From: Ascarosepion bandense
Lineage: Eukaryota > Mollusca > Cephalopoda > Sepiida > Sepiidae
Reading direction: 5' to 3'
NCBI GenBank assembly: GCA_037127315.1
Contig: JBBBDQ010001686.1
Coordinates: 2,326,001 to 2,390,000, forward strand
Length of the DNA: 64,000 nt
Shown here: positions 52,896 through 64,000 of the stretch, piece by piece
How the letters are laid out: each line of letters opens with the position of its first letter
Numbering within the stretch: the stretch's first letter is position 1
Made by a program: the position numbers and the translations under genes
The notes under the pieces: model-generated
Seen by the model: the letters and a program-made list of their open reading frames with translations, nothing else
Told to the model about the DNA's origin: nothing
The model's database searches: none

Positions 52896-53819
52896 ATTGG
52901 TTGACGTATATATATGAATAGGTTGAGAGAAGGATAGTACGTTAACTTTACGCGAAGATACCGAAATATTACTAAAGGGAGATGATTAATGCTTATTTAA
53001 TTCGGCCTTATGTCATACATAAACAAACTCCCTACCACTTACCAGTTTTATCTAAAATCATTATCATCATCATCCTCATCATCATCATCAGAAGGTTGGT
53101 TGTCGGCAGGTTGGAATGTGTGGAATAGTGTGGAATCGTGTAAGAATTAAATATACATCTTTCATGTTAAATTATAAATTTATTAAAAGGAAAGGATACC
53201 AAGAATAGGTAGTAGTTTGAGTTAATATTCAATGAGAATTTTTAGGTTATGAAGAATTCGTACAAATGTTCTTGTAGTAGTGATTAATTGAAAGAGTTTA
53301 TGCGTCCGTACGTATGTATGTGTGGTATGTATTGGTATGAACGTCTTTGAATGGTGAAGAAGAAATAAAAGAAATCAGCACACGAGAAAGAAGGAGAAGT
53401 AGGACAATGTGCGAAGCGAATAATGTCCGGGTCGTAGTTGAAGTTTCTCTCGTTACATTTTAGTAGTTTCGTCTCGCTGCTCCCATCTGACTGACATGCT
53501 GGCGCTGATCTGGGCCTTTTATAGTAATTTAGATTTTGCACTGGATCGGTAAATATTCTGGGTCTTGCAATTCGCTCCCTCTGGTCAGAAAATCAGTTTA
53601 CCACCTAGCTGCAAAATCCGGTTTCGAATTTTTCTTTAAGCACATGGTCAATCCATTTAACTATTTGGGAAAAACCAGGATTTCACACGTCATTGTGAAT
53701 TGTTTGTAAAAATGAAGAAGGTTGATTTTAATTCACAATTTCTTATCCACTACATTACAATTGGCTAATAGCGAATGACCGAAAGTACCCTTTCTGAAAA
53801 ACGTTACGTTTAAAGTCAT
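52894..53819. other. Spacer with an interspersed repeat
   Basis: 52985-53130 matches 5740-5850, here with an added (ATC)n. 53140-53820 has no recognised gene. Confidence 0.4.
53515..53524 (-). promoter_or_regulatory. TATA-box-like element
   Basis: CTATAAAAGG on the minus strand in a locally GC-richer segment (53400-53580). Could be the promoter of a solo LTR; no element ends found. Confidence 0.25.
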
Positions 53820-54310
53820 ACCTAGGATTATCAATTAAAAGGTCGTTCCACGCTCCCAAAACCTCCAATCTTGCAATCAGAGGCCTTGTTCCTGGATGTA
53901 GTTTATCGTCATAACCAGGACTATCAATTTAAAGGTCGTTCCACGCTCCTGAAAACCTCCAATCTCCCGATCAGAGGCATTGCTCCCAGATGTAGTTTAT
54001 CGTCATATCTAGGACTCTGAATTAAAAGATCGTTCCACGCTCCTCAAAACCTCCAATCTCCTGATCAGACGCCTTACTGCTGGATGTAATTTATTATCAT
54101 ACCCAGGACTAGCAATACAAACGTCGTTACCCGCTCCTCAAAACCTCGAATCTCCTGATTAGAGGCATTGCTGCCGGATATAGTTTATCGTTATACCGAG
54201 GACTATCAATTTTAAGGTCGTTCCACGCTCCTCAAAATAGCCAGTGTCCTGGTCAGAGGCATTGCTGCCAGGTGTAGTTTACCATCATACCCAGGAATAG
54301 TGTGCATGCA
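53820..54310. repeat. 94-bp satellite, about five copies
   Basis: Marker 'ggtcgttccacgctcc' (or close variants) at about 53841, 53934, 54029, 54122 and 54216; spacing 93-95 bp. Shared 'gtagtttatcgtcatacc'. Confidence 0.88.
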
Positions 54311-54789
54311 AGAATTGCCCACATTAACATGAAATTTATGATCAAGCAGTTTTACCGATTTCCAATTCCTCTTCCTTGCTTATTATTTATTTACAAAGAT
54401 GATCACATCAGTAAAAGGCTCAAGACTCAGTCAAGGTAGAGATAACAATACAGTTCATGCGGATATGTACTGAAGATAACGGTTAACATTAAACACAAAC
54501 ACATAATATAAATTGTTATGGTACCCTCCTACGAGGAATGAACTTTTCCTCTTGCTATATACCTGCGTAACTTCTAAGGAGCAGGGAAAAGGAATTGAGA
54601 GCAGTACAGAAGCAGTTACGAGCAGTCAAGTACAGAAGTTAAAGAGAGCAGTTAACGACAGCTATTAGTCAGGCAGCGTAATAATACCTTCGGGCGTAAA
54701 TATTTATATATTACTTATTAAATATCTTTCAAAACTTCGAAAATAGAAATATTTTGAAGTAGAAATTTAAGAAATTAGAGACATGTGGA
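54311..54789. other. Non-coding, unrecognised
   Basis: No features recognised. Confidence 0.35.
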
Positions 54790-55075
54790 CTTGGTGCACT
54801 TGGAATGATAAAAAATGGAACAAAACAACACATTGAAAGAATCCCTGGAAACCCCAGCTTAAGAGATATACAAAAAATTGTATTATTAAGTACAGCCCAC
54901 ACACTAAGGAAAACGTTATCTATGTAATGCTGGGGATGATAGGGAGGATAGAAAAACATGAAATGGAGTCATAACAACACGCCACTACCTGCCTTAGGTC
55001 TCCCCGCAGACTTGGTTGGTAGTGAGACCAATGCAGAAATCGAAATATGATGAAAAATGACATAATAATAATAAT
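54790..55075 (+). mobile_element. Restriction-like-endonuclease LINE, 3' end only
   Basis: Last ~40 codons (LGMIKNGTKQHIERIPGNPS) and 3' UTR, ending in (TAA)n at 55062-55073. First link of the chain of copies. Confidence 0.78.
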
Positions 55076-57004
55076 ATATCGCCCGTCATCATCAATTTCA
55101 TCAAACAGTGCATGTCGATATGGAAAACAACCCTTTACCTCAATCATATAAATGGAACCTATAAGTCTGGTGAAATAAACATCAAAAGAGGTATATTTCA
55201 AGGTGATTCTTTTTCTCCCTTACTATTCTGCATATCATTAATAGCACTAACCAGTCAACTTAACAAGACAGAATGTGGTTATAAAATAGGACAAAAGAAA
55301 ATAAGCCATCTATTTTACATGGATGACTTGAAGTTATATGCTAAGAATGATAATGAACATGAAGGTCTTCTGCAAACTGTAAAATGCTTCAGCGAAGACA
55401 TTGGAATGAAATTTAATTTGAATAAATGTGCTAAAGCTACAGTTTTACGTGGATCAATACAAGAAACATCCTCAATTAGCCTAGACCCTGCTGTAACAAT
55501 AAAAGAATTGAAACCAGAAGAAGCTTATAAATACCTAGGTGTAAATGAGAGCGAAAACATTCACCATAAAAAAATGAAAGAAATATTGCGTAAAGAGTAC
55601 TATAGAAGGCTACGAATGATATTAAAAACTGAATTAAATTCACAGAACAGAGTTATGGCCATTAATAGCCTTGCAATCCCAGTTGTCCAATATAGCTTTA
55701 ACATCTTAAACTGGACTCTAAACGACATCAGGCGAATGGATGCTAAAACAAGAAAGCTTCTTTCTAAGCATAAGATGCATCATCCAAAAGCTGATGTAGA
55801 TCGTCTATACATACCCGTAAAGAAGGTGGAAGAGGTCTTATTCAGCTGGAATTGTCGTACAATACAACAACTATTGGCTTACTAACATACATAGAAACAA
55901 CAAAGGATTGGATGTTACAATTAGTAAGGCAACATGAAGAAAGAAAGAAAAAATATTCAATAATAAAAGAAGGCAGTAAATTCAAACAAGATTTACAGTT
56001 AGTAGATTCTGTAGAAAAGCAAAACAGTAGCCAAGAACCAACTATTGCGGCAAAAAATATGAAAATGAAAGCCAAAGATAAAGCTCTTGAAAAGATGAAA
56101 CAGCGCTGGCAAGACAAACCTCTGCATGGCCAATATCCAGTACGTGCCAATAAATCCAATGTTGATAAAGTTAATACTCATCGATGGTTACGTGCATCTG
56201 GATTAAAGTCTGAAACTGAAGGATTTATACTTGCAGCACAAGACCAAAGTCTTTTCACGAGAAACTTTCAGGCAAATATTATGCATAATAATAAGGATCC
56301 AAAATGCAGGTTTTGTGATAAACACCAAGAAACAATAGACCACCTAATCTCAGGCTGTTCTGTACTTGCTCCAAATGAATATAAAAATCGCTACGATAGA
56401 GTTGGGCAATATTTATATTGGGCAATGTGCAAACATTATGGAAAATCTGTAAACAAACACTGGTATGAAAATCACCCAGCACCGGTTACAGAAATAGAAG
56501 ATGTAACCATTCTATGGGATTACACCATCTAAACAGACAGAAAAATTGAACCAAACAGGCCAGACATTATTGTTAAAAACCAGAAGGAGAAAACTTGTCT
56601 ATTAATTGATATGGCTTGTCCAGCGGATTGTAACATAGCAACCAAGATATTTGAAAAACTGTTAAAATATAAAGACCTGGAAATTGAAATAGAAAAAATG
56701 TGGAAATTGAAAACAAGAGTTGTGCCAGTGATAGTAGGTGCACTTGGAATGATAAAAAATGGAACAAAAGAACACATCGAAAGAATCCCTGGAAACCCCT
56801 ACTTAAGAGATATACAAAAAATTGTCTTATTAAGTACAGCCCACACACTAAGGAAAACTTTATCTATGTAATGCTGGGGATGATAGGGAAGATAGAAAAA
56901 CATGAAATGAAGCCATAACAACACGCCACTACCTGCCTTAGGTCTACCCGCAGACTTGGTTGGTAGTGAGACCAAAGCAGAAATCGAAATATGATGAAAA
57001 AGTA
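55076..57004 (+). pseudogene. Restriction-like-endonuclease LINE, RT + nuclease, broken
   Basis: 55112-55885 is RT with FQGDSFSPLLFCISLIALT and YMDD codons at 55316-55327. A frameshift near 55815 (one C lost in 'atacccgtaaag') breaks it. The second frame, 55852-56532, carries the linker and zinc knuckle CRFCDKHQETIDHLISGC and ends at a TAC-to-TAA stop (WDYTI*) at 56530-56532. The third part, 56530-56871, holds the PD...D nuclease. 3' end at (TAA)n 57006. RT is truncated before motif A. Confidence 0.82.
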
Positions 57005-57836
57005 CATAATAATAATAATAATAATGGCTTTATTATAATAATAATGAAGGCTTTATTCTTGCAGCACAAGACCAAAGTCTTTTCACTAGAAACTTTCAGG
57101 CAAATATTATGCATAATAATAAGGATCCAAAATGCAGGTTTTGTGATAAACACCAAGAAACAATAGACCACCTAATTTCAGGCTGTTCTGTACTTGCTCC
57201 AAATGAATATAAAAATCGCTACGATAGAGTTGGGCAATATTTATATTGGGCAATGTGCAAACATTATGGAAAATCTGTAAACAAACACTGGTATGAAAAT
57301 CACCCAGCACCGGTTACAGAAATAGAAGATGTAACCATTCTATGGGATTACACCATCTAAACAGACAGAAAAATTGAACCAAACAGGCCAGACATTATTG
57401 TTAAAAACCAGAAGGAGAAAACTTGTCTATTAATTGATATGGCTTGTCCAGCGGATTGTAACATAGCAACCAAGATATTTGAAAAACTGTTAAAATATAA
57501 AGACCTGGAAATTGAAATAGAAAAAATGTGGAAATTGAAAACAAGAGTTGTGCCAGTGATAGTAGGTGCACTTGGAATGATAAAAAATGGAACAAAAGAA
57601 CACATCGAAAGAATCCCTGGAAACCCCAGCTTAAGAGATATACAAAAAATTGTCTTATTAAGTACAGCCCACACACTAAGGAAAACTTTATCTATGTAAT
57701 GCTAGGGATGATAGGGAAGATAGAAAAACATGAAATGGAGTCATAACAACACGCCACGACCTGCCTTAGGTCTCCCCGCAGACTTGGTTGGTAGTGAGAC
57801 CAAAGCGAAATCGAAATATGATGACAAATGACATAA
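57005..57836 (+). pseudogene. Restriction-like-endonuclease LINE, 828-bp tandem duplicate
   Basis: 57045-57836 repeats 56217-57004 at a constant 828-bp offset. It includes the same premature stop (57358-57360) and private residues such as IATKIFEKLLKYKD. The few differences include 'cacgag/cactag' and 'cctact/ccagct'. Starts in (TAA)n. Confidence 0.85.
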
Positions 57837-58780
57837 TAATAATAAACTTGAACAGATGAAACAGCGCTGGCAAGACAAACCTCTGCATGGCCAATATCCA
57901 GAACTTGCTAATAAATCCAATGTTGATAAAGTTAATACGCATCGATGGTTACGTGCATCTGGATTAAAGTCTGAGACTGAAGAATTTATTCTTGCAGCGC
58001 AAGACCAAAGTCTTTTCACTAGGGACTTTCAGGCAAATGTTATACATAATAATATGGATCCAAAATGCAGGTTCTGTAATAAATACCAAGAAAAAATAGA
58101 CCATCTAATCGCAGGATATTTTGTACTTGTCCCAAATGAATAAAAAATCGTCACGATAGAATGGGACAATATTTACATTGGACAATGTGCAAACACTATG
58201 GAAAATCTGTAAACAAACACTGGTATGAACATCACACAGCCCCCGTTACAGAAATAGAAAATGTCACCTTTGTATGGAATTACAATACCTACATAGACAG
58301 AAAAATTGAAGCAAATAGACTGGACATTATTGTTAAAACCAAAAAAAAAAAAATAATTGTTTATTAATTGATATGGCTTGTCCAGCAGATTGCAACATAG
58401 CAACAAAGGAAGTTGAAAAACTAACAAAATTTAAAGACCTGGAAATTGAAAGAGAAAAAACGTGGAAATTGAAAACAAGAATCGTACCAATAATAGTAAG
58501 TGCACTTGGAATGATAAACAATGTAAGAAAACAACACATTGAAAAGACCCAGCTTAAGAGATATACAAAAAATTGTCTTATTAAGTACAGACTACACACT
58601 AAGGAGAGCTTTGTCTATGCAACGCTAAGGATGTTATAGAAGATAGAAAAAATAACATGAAATGGAGCCATGACAACACACCACGATCTGCTTTATATTT
58701 TTCCACAGATATGGTAGGTCGTGTGACACAAGCAAAAATCGAATTATGTTAAAATAACAACACAATAATTATAATAATAA
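57837..58780 (+). pseudogene. Restriction-like-endonuclease LINE, older copy
   Basis: Begins LEQMKQRWQDKPLHGQYP right after (TAA)n. Zinc knuckle retained in altered form (CRFCNKYQEKIDHLIAGY: last Cys lost). A stop and frameshift near 58140, another at the A-run 58340-58352, and ~12 codons lost near the end (HIEKTQLKRYT). Clearly older than its neighbours. Confidence 0.78.
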
Positions 58781-59795
58781 CTAATTATAATGAAAACAAT
58801 AACAGCAATAACAATGACTATAATAATAAAAATAGTCGCCTCGATCAGATCCAAAACTTTATTAGCAAGTTTTGGATCTGCCGAGGCTGACAAAGCAAAT
58901 TTCTCTGTCGAGCTTGAAAAGAACCTCCAATCCGTGGCGGACTGGGGTAAGAAATGGCTCGTGAATTCAATGCTTCCAAAACGAAGCAGCTATCTATTAA
59001 CCATCATAGACAAACGCTCCTACTCCTAATTAGCATGGATCACTCAGAAAATAAAACACTGTGCCTCCTTGGGTTAACTCTCACAAAAGACCTTAAGTGG
59101 AATGTCTACATAGCATCCATAGCTAAATCCGCTGCTAAAAATGTCGGTTTTCTGTGCACGACTAGGAAGTTTTTCTCCTTTGAAACAATCCTGAACATAT
59201 ACAAATATACTATACGCCCGTGCATTGAATACTTCTGCCATATCTGGTCGGGTGGTCCTGCTACCTACATAGAGGTCCTTGACAAAATTCAACGGAGAAT
59301 CTGCAATGTGATCGGTCCCGATTTGGTAGCTCAGATACAGTCAATTTCTCCCCGACGCAATGTGGTTTCCCTGTGTCTCTTCTAAAAGTACCTTCACGGC
59401 TTCTGCACCGATGAACTTAGCACACTGGTGCCCCTATATACGAATTTACTTAAGCTACGAGATTGGCCACTAGGCCCCACCCTTTTACTGTGAAATGAAG
59501 AAAATCTAAACGCAAATTCTATTCCATCAGCTTCTTTTCTTGCACTTCCCGCCTGTGGAATTCCATTCCGTTGACTTACTTCTCCGACAGCTACAATTTT
59601 AAGAATTAAATGTAAAGTCAATAGTCATCTCTTATCTCACTTAATTACATCCCCTCTTTCATGCTCTCATCTCATTTCTTACCCCCTGTATTCTGTCACC
59701 CCTTCTCATAACTTTCCTCCTATGTAACCCCCTGCACAACAGTGGCAGCATAATGCCTTGCTTGGGGCGATACGATTAAAAAAACATAAGTGTAA
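58781..59795 (+). pseudogene. Jockey/CR1-like LINE, C-terminal part
   Basis: Follows a (TAA)-rich joint. Reads FGSAEADKANFSVELEKNLQ, FNASKTKQLSINHH, LLGLTLTKDLKWNVYIASIA, then IYKYTIRPCIEYFCHIWSG and, out of frame, SFLALPACGIPFR. The 3' tail 'ccttgcttggggcgatacg' is the family end. Sits inside the chain of the other LINE. Confidence 0.75.
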
Positions 59796-62328
59796 TTATA
59801 TTGATAATAATAAAAATGACAGCAATAATAACAATAATTACAATACTAAAAACAACATTAATAATAATAATAACAATAATAATAATAATAAGAAGAAGAA
59901 GAATTACAGAAGATGATGTTAAATTTGCACTAAAAAAAGTACATAACTGGAAATATCCAGGTATACATAAAATTTCTAATTTTTGGTTATATTATTTAAA
60001 TACAGCACATAAAAAACTAGTCAACGAACTTCAAGAAATGGTTGACGATTCCACTAAAATTCCTGCGTGGATGACCAAAGGAATTACATTTCTTCTACCC
60101 AAGATTAGTGACACCAACAACCCGAAAAACTACAGACCAATTACATGCCTTTCGACAACATATCAACTATTAACATCTATTTTAACAAAACAGACATATT
60201 TATTCTTGGAAAGAAATGACATTTTACCGCTTGAACAAAAATGGTGCAAACGTGGCTGTTACGGATGTAAAGACTAATTGCTTATTAACAGAATGATCCT
60301 GGAAAACTGCTACAGTACAAAGAAAAATCTTAGTACTGCCTGGGTAGATTATCGTAAGGCATTCGATAGTGTGCTACATTCCTGGATTTTAAAGACTTTA
60401 AATATATACAAGATATCACCTCTCATCATCAATTTCATCAAACAATGCATGTCGATATGGAAAACAACCCTTTACCTCAATCATATAAATGGAACCTATA
60501 AGTCTGGTGAAATAAACATCAAAAGAGGTATATTTCAAGGTGACTCTTTGTCTCCCTTACTATTCTGCATATCATTAATAGCACTAACCAGTCAACTTAA
60601 TAAGACAGAATGTGGTTATAAAATAGACCAAATGAAAATAAGCCATCTATTTTACATGGATGACTTAAAGTTGTATGCTAAGAATGATAATGAGCTGAAA
60701 GGTCTTCTGCAAACTGTAAAATGCTTCAGCGAAGACACTGGAATGAAATTCAATTTGAATAAATGTGCTAAATCTACAGTTTTACGTGGATCAATACAAG
60801 AAACATCCGTAATTAGCTTAGACCCTGCTGTAAAAATAAAAGAATTGAAACCAGAAGAAGCTTATAAATACCTTAGTGTAAATGAGAGTGAAAACATTCA
60901 CCATAAAAAAATGAAAGAAATATTGCGTAAAGAGTACTATAGAAGGCTACGAATGATATTAAAAACTGAACTGAATTCTCAGAACAGAGTTATGGCCATT
61001 AATAGCCTTGCAATCCCAGTTGTCCAATATAGCTTTAACATCTTAAACTGGACTCTAAACGACATCAGGCGAATGGATTCTAAAACAAGAAAGCTTTTTT
61101 CTCAGCATAAGATGCATCATCCAAAGGCTGAAGTAGACCATCTATACATACCCCGTAAAGAAGGTGGAAGAAGTCTTATTCAGCTGGAATTGTCATACAA
61201 GACATCAACTATTGGCTTACTAATATACATAGAAACAACAAAGGATTGGATGATATAACATGATGAAAGAAAGAAAAAATATTCAATAATAAAAGAACGC
61301 AGTAAATACAAACAAGATTTACATTTAGTAGATTCTGTAGAAAAGCAAAACAGAAGCCAAGAACTAATTATTGTAGCAAAAAATATGAAAATGAAAGCCA
61401 AAGATAAAGCTCTTGAACAGATGAAACAACGCTGGCAAGACAAACCTCTGCATGGCCAATATCCATAACGTGCTAATAAATCCAATGTTGATAAAGTTAA
61501 TACTCACAGATGGTTACGTGCATCTGGATTAAAGTCTGAGACTGAAGGCTTTATTCTAGCAGCACGAGATCAAAGAGTTTTTACTAGAAACTTTCAGGCA
61601 AATATTATACATAATAATAGGAATCCAAAATGCAGACTTTGTGATAAACACCAAGTAACAATAGACCATCTAATCTCAGGCTGATCTGTACTTGCCCTAG
61701 AGGAATATAAAAATCGCCACGATAGAGTGGGGCAATATTTACATTAGACAACGTGCAAACACTATGGAAAATATGTAAACAAACACTGGTATGAACATCA
61801 CCCAGAAATAGAATATGTCACCATTCTATGGGATTAAACCATCTACACAAACAGAAAAATTGAAGCATATCGCCCGACATTATTGTTAAAAACCAGAAAG
61901 AAAATCTTGTCTATTAATTGATAAGGTTTGTCCAGCGAAGTTTAACATAGCAACCAAGGAATTTGAAAATCTGTCAAAATATAAAGACATGGAAATTGAA
62001 ATAGAAAAAATGTGGAAATTGAAAACAAGAGTTGTGCCAGTGATAGTGGGTTCACTTGGAATGATAAAAAATGGTACAAAACAACACATTGAAAAAAATC
62101 TCTTGAAATCCCAACATAAGAGAGATACAAAAAATTGTCTCATTAAGAAAACTAAGGAGAACTTTCACTATGTAATGCTAGGGATGGTAGGGGAGATAGA
62201 AAAAAAAACACGAAATGGATCCATAACAACACGCCACGGCCTGCCTTAGGTCTCCCCGCAGACTTGGTTGGTAGTTAGACCAAAGCAGAAATTGAAATAT
62301 GATGAAAAATGACATAATAATAATTAGA
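59796..62328 (+). pseudogene. Restriction-like-endonuclease LINE, longest copy
   Basis: Begins in (AAT)n(AAG)n at 59850-59900. First frame to 60277: ITEDDVKFALKKVHNWKYPG and NPKNYRPITCLSTTYQLL (RT fingers), ended by a CAA-to-TAA stop after CYGCKD. Second frame 60278-61258: VDYRKAFDS (motif A aspartate), IFQGDSLSPLLFC, YMDDLKLYA, HPKAEVDHLYIPRKEGGR; it ends at a ~25-bp deletion shared with 39.85 kb ('gatgatataaca'). The nuclease part 61300-62250 is full of stops and gaps. 3' (TAA)n at 62315. The only copy showing RT motif A. Confidence 0.84.
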
Positions 62329-62329
62329 A

Positions 62330-62464
62330 ACAACTTAATAAAAAAATTATCCAAATTTGGAGAATTTTTGTTTTTATTTTCACGTGAAATTAAAGCGAAA
62401 ATATGATGTTTAGAATGCCTCATGATTAAACACAATAGACATTCATTGCCCCTGATATTTAACA

Positions 62465-62466
<2 letters not shown>
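62330..62466 (+). pseudogene. Penelope-like pLTR fragment, old
   Basis: Matches 5040-5168 (LFSREIKAKI-like, LMIKHNRHSLPL) with a stop (aaaatatgatgt). Ends in (TA)n 62467-62518. Confidence 0.75.
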
Positions 62467-62522
<56 letters not shown>

Positions 62523-62526
62523 ACAT

Positions 62527-62638
62527 ACACAAAAGTCTAGAGTGAGCCAAAACCTACCGCGGTTTCACACTACGGATCGTCAGGGCAAAGGTGTGTGAAA
62601 CCGCGGTAGGTTTTGGCTCACTCTAGATTTTTGTGTGT
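62527..62638. repeat. Fold-back palindrome, arms ~45 bp
   Basis: Arms 62527-62570 and 62591-62638 ('gagccaaaacctaccgcgg'). On the minus strand the hinge reads CTGACGA-TCCGTAGTGT-GAAAC (CUGANGA with N = C). Stem II pairs poorly. Confidence 0.85.
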
Positions 62639-62903
62639 CTTTGCTCTACTTTTGTATATTTTCTTTTGTACTTTGTATCGAGCACTTTTTCTTGTGGTTA
62701 GTTCCGTTTGGGGTTTTTTCTTTACTGTGGAGTATTGAATGTTTTGTTCTTGTTCCGCGGGTTTCTTTTTTTTTTTCTCCCCATTTATCCGACGTCTTAG
62801 TGCACCGGATTGTAACGGAATTAGGTTCTGTTTGTTAATGTTTTTTTTGGAGGTTTATTTTAGTATAAATTTACGGCCTACATACTTACAGAGTCTATTT
62901 AGT

Positions 62904-62943
<40 letters not shown>
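62639..62943 (+). repeat. Interspersed repeat E, plus copy, and (TA)n
   Basis: Inverse homologue of 22075-22330; ends 'gagtctatttagttat' then (TA)n 62906-62943. Confidence 0.65.
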
Positions 62944-62950
<7 letters not shown>

Positions 62951-63075
62951 ATCGAGGCAGCATTTAACGCACAATGAATGTCTATTACGTGTAATCATGA
63001 GCCGTTTTAAACATCGTAAGTTGAAAATAAAGACAATAATTCTCAACTGAAATTAAAGCCAAAATACATAATTTC
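62944..63075 (-). pseudogene. Penelope-like pLTR fragment, rearranged
   Basis: 'tatcgaggcagca', 'caatgaatgtctatta' and 'aatcatgagccgtttt' match 896-1000 with a ~40-bp deletion, followed by a partly inverted piece (63045-63060). Confidence 0.65.
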
Positions 63076-63087
63076 CTGATACATGTT

Positions 63088-63149
<62 letters not shown>

Positions 63150-63262
63150 TACAGAAAGACAGACAGAAAGACAGACAGACGACTATACGCAGCCAAATTA
63201 AAAAAAATGATCAGTTCGTCTGACGATCACAAGAGCCTGAGACTCAGTGCTACAAACTCACA

Positions 63263-63320
<58 letters not shown>

Positions 63321-63326
63321 CAAGAC

Positions 63327-63372
<46 letters not shown>

Positions 63373-63378
63373 CTTTTC

Positions 63379-63441
<63 letters not shown>

Positions 63442-63452
63442 CAGTCCGTTCA

Positions 63453-63496
<44 letters not shown>

Positions 63497-63528
63497 CCTG
63501 TTTATTATCTATCTATTGCAGTGTGTTC

Positions 63529-63581
<53 letters not shown>

Positions 63582-63595
63582 ATATCTATCTCTTT

Positions 63596-63637
<42 letters not shown>

Positions 63638-63669
63638 CCTGTTTATTATCTATCTATTGCAGTGTGTTC

Positions 63670-63719
<50 letters not shown>

Positions 63720-63725
63720 CTTTTC

Positions 63726-63773
<48 letters not shown>

Positions 63774-63780
63774 ACAATCT
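63076..63780. repeat. (TA)n, (GA)n, (GACA)n and (ATCT)n arrays
   Basis: (TA)n 63087-63111 and 63265-63318. ATCT blocks 63328-63775 are separated by two alternating spacers ('cttttcatt' and 'ccctgtttatt/gcagtgtgttcct'), i.e. a higher-order repeat. The long YLSI frames are translations of it. Confidence 0.95.
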
Positions 63781-63875
63781 TTCCTTCTAACTTTTCATTA
63801 TGTATTTATTTTTAACAGAACTTCTTATATCTCACATAAATAGACAGAAGAGCAAACTATTTGAGGTTGTTCATG

Positions 63876-64000
63876 TCTATATATTTAACGTATCAAGGCA
63901 GCAAATTATTTTCTATACATATACTGTTAAATATAACAGACAATGAATGTTTATTATGTGTAATCATGAGACGTTTTAAATATCTTATTTTGGGCGTTTT
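63876..64000 (-). pseudogene. Penelope-like pLTR, running off the window
   Basis: Matches 896-1011 with ~12% differences ('gtatcaaggcagcaaatt', 'aatcatgagacgtttt'). The element would continue beyond 64000. Confidence 0.7.

Noticed and set aside
63207..63815. Long open frames rich in YLSI and YIYI
   Set aside because: They are translations of (ATCT)n and (TA)n arrays; the same applies to frames at 46466-47245, 24100-24500 and 11305-11559.

Overview
This window reads as repeat-dominated intergenic DNA from an animal genome, most likely a lophotrochozoan and possibly a cephalopod mollusc. I infer this from the mix of long (TA)n, (GATA)n and (CA)n arrays, Penelope-like elements with GIY-YIG domains, RTE-, jockey- and restriction-like-endonuclease-type LINEs, and several tRNA-derived SINE families. 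The species is not proven. I see no host protein gene, rRNA or functional tRNA gene. Almost every open frame over 150 residues belongs to a retroelement or to translated low-complexity sequence.

Layout. 0-5.5 kb: a hammerhead-bearing SINE copy, a (CA)-tailed repeat, then two nearly identical Penelope-like element (PLE) copies head to head; the left one has an open 800-residue RT/GIY-YIG frame. 5.5-7 kb: tandem units with hammerhead-like cores. 7-10.4 kb: a degraded RTE-like LINE ending in (GATA)n and interrupted by another repeat. 11.6-17.6 kb: SINEs, a second hammerhead-SINE, a 3.8-kb candidate pogo/Tigger-like TIR element with an RTE fragment inside, and the inverse copy of the 6-kb family. 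17.7-23.5 kb: a restriction-like-endonuclease LINE, a decayed PLE-like remnant, a (CA)-tailed repeat and a third copy of the main PLE. 23.5-34 kb: (TA)n-flanked fold-back palindromes, three hammerhead-SINE copies, nested MITEs, a jockey-like LINE and a divergent PLE. 34-47 kb: tRNA-SINE copies, more LINE fragments, a Tc1-like remnant and tandem repeats. 48-54 kb: a 1.3-kb polypurine tract, RTE fragments, another SINE family, a hammerhead-SINE and a 94-bp satellite. 54.8-62.3 kb: a head-to-tail chain of truncated LINE copies joined at (TAA)n tracts. 62.3-64 kb: PLE fragments, a palindrome and (ATCT)n.

How the parts may work together. The best candidate system is a ~306-bp repeat present seven times (29, 12427, 25630, 28091, 32270, 34066 and 52636). 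It combines a tRNA-like pol III promoter with a hammerhead ribozyme core (CTGATGA, stem II, GAAA, palindromic stem III, GTC, matching stem I) at its 3' edge, directly against (TA)n. The architecture resembles the Schistosoma Sm-alpha SINE and animal retrozymes. The PLE copies also end in (TA)n and carry a hammerhead-like fold over the predicted start codon of their ORF. A plausible but unproven model is that PLE machinery inserts these ribozyme RNAs at (TA)n sites. A second family (5.9-6.6 kb and 16.9-17.6 kb) combines a tRNA-like module with repeated hammerhead-like cores, and several palindromes have similar motifs at or near their hinges.
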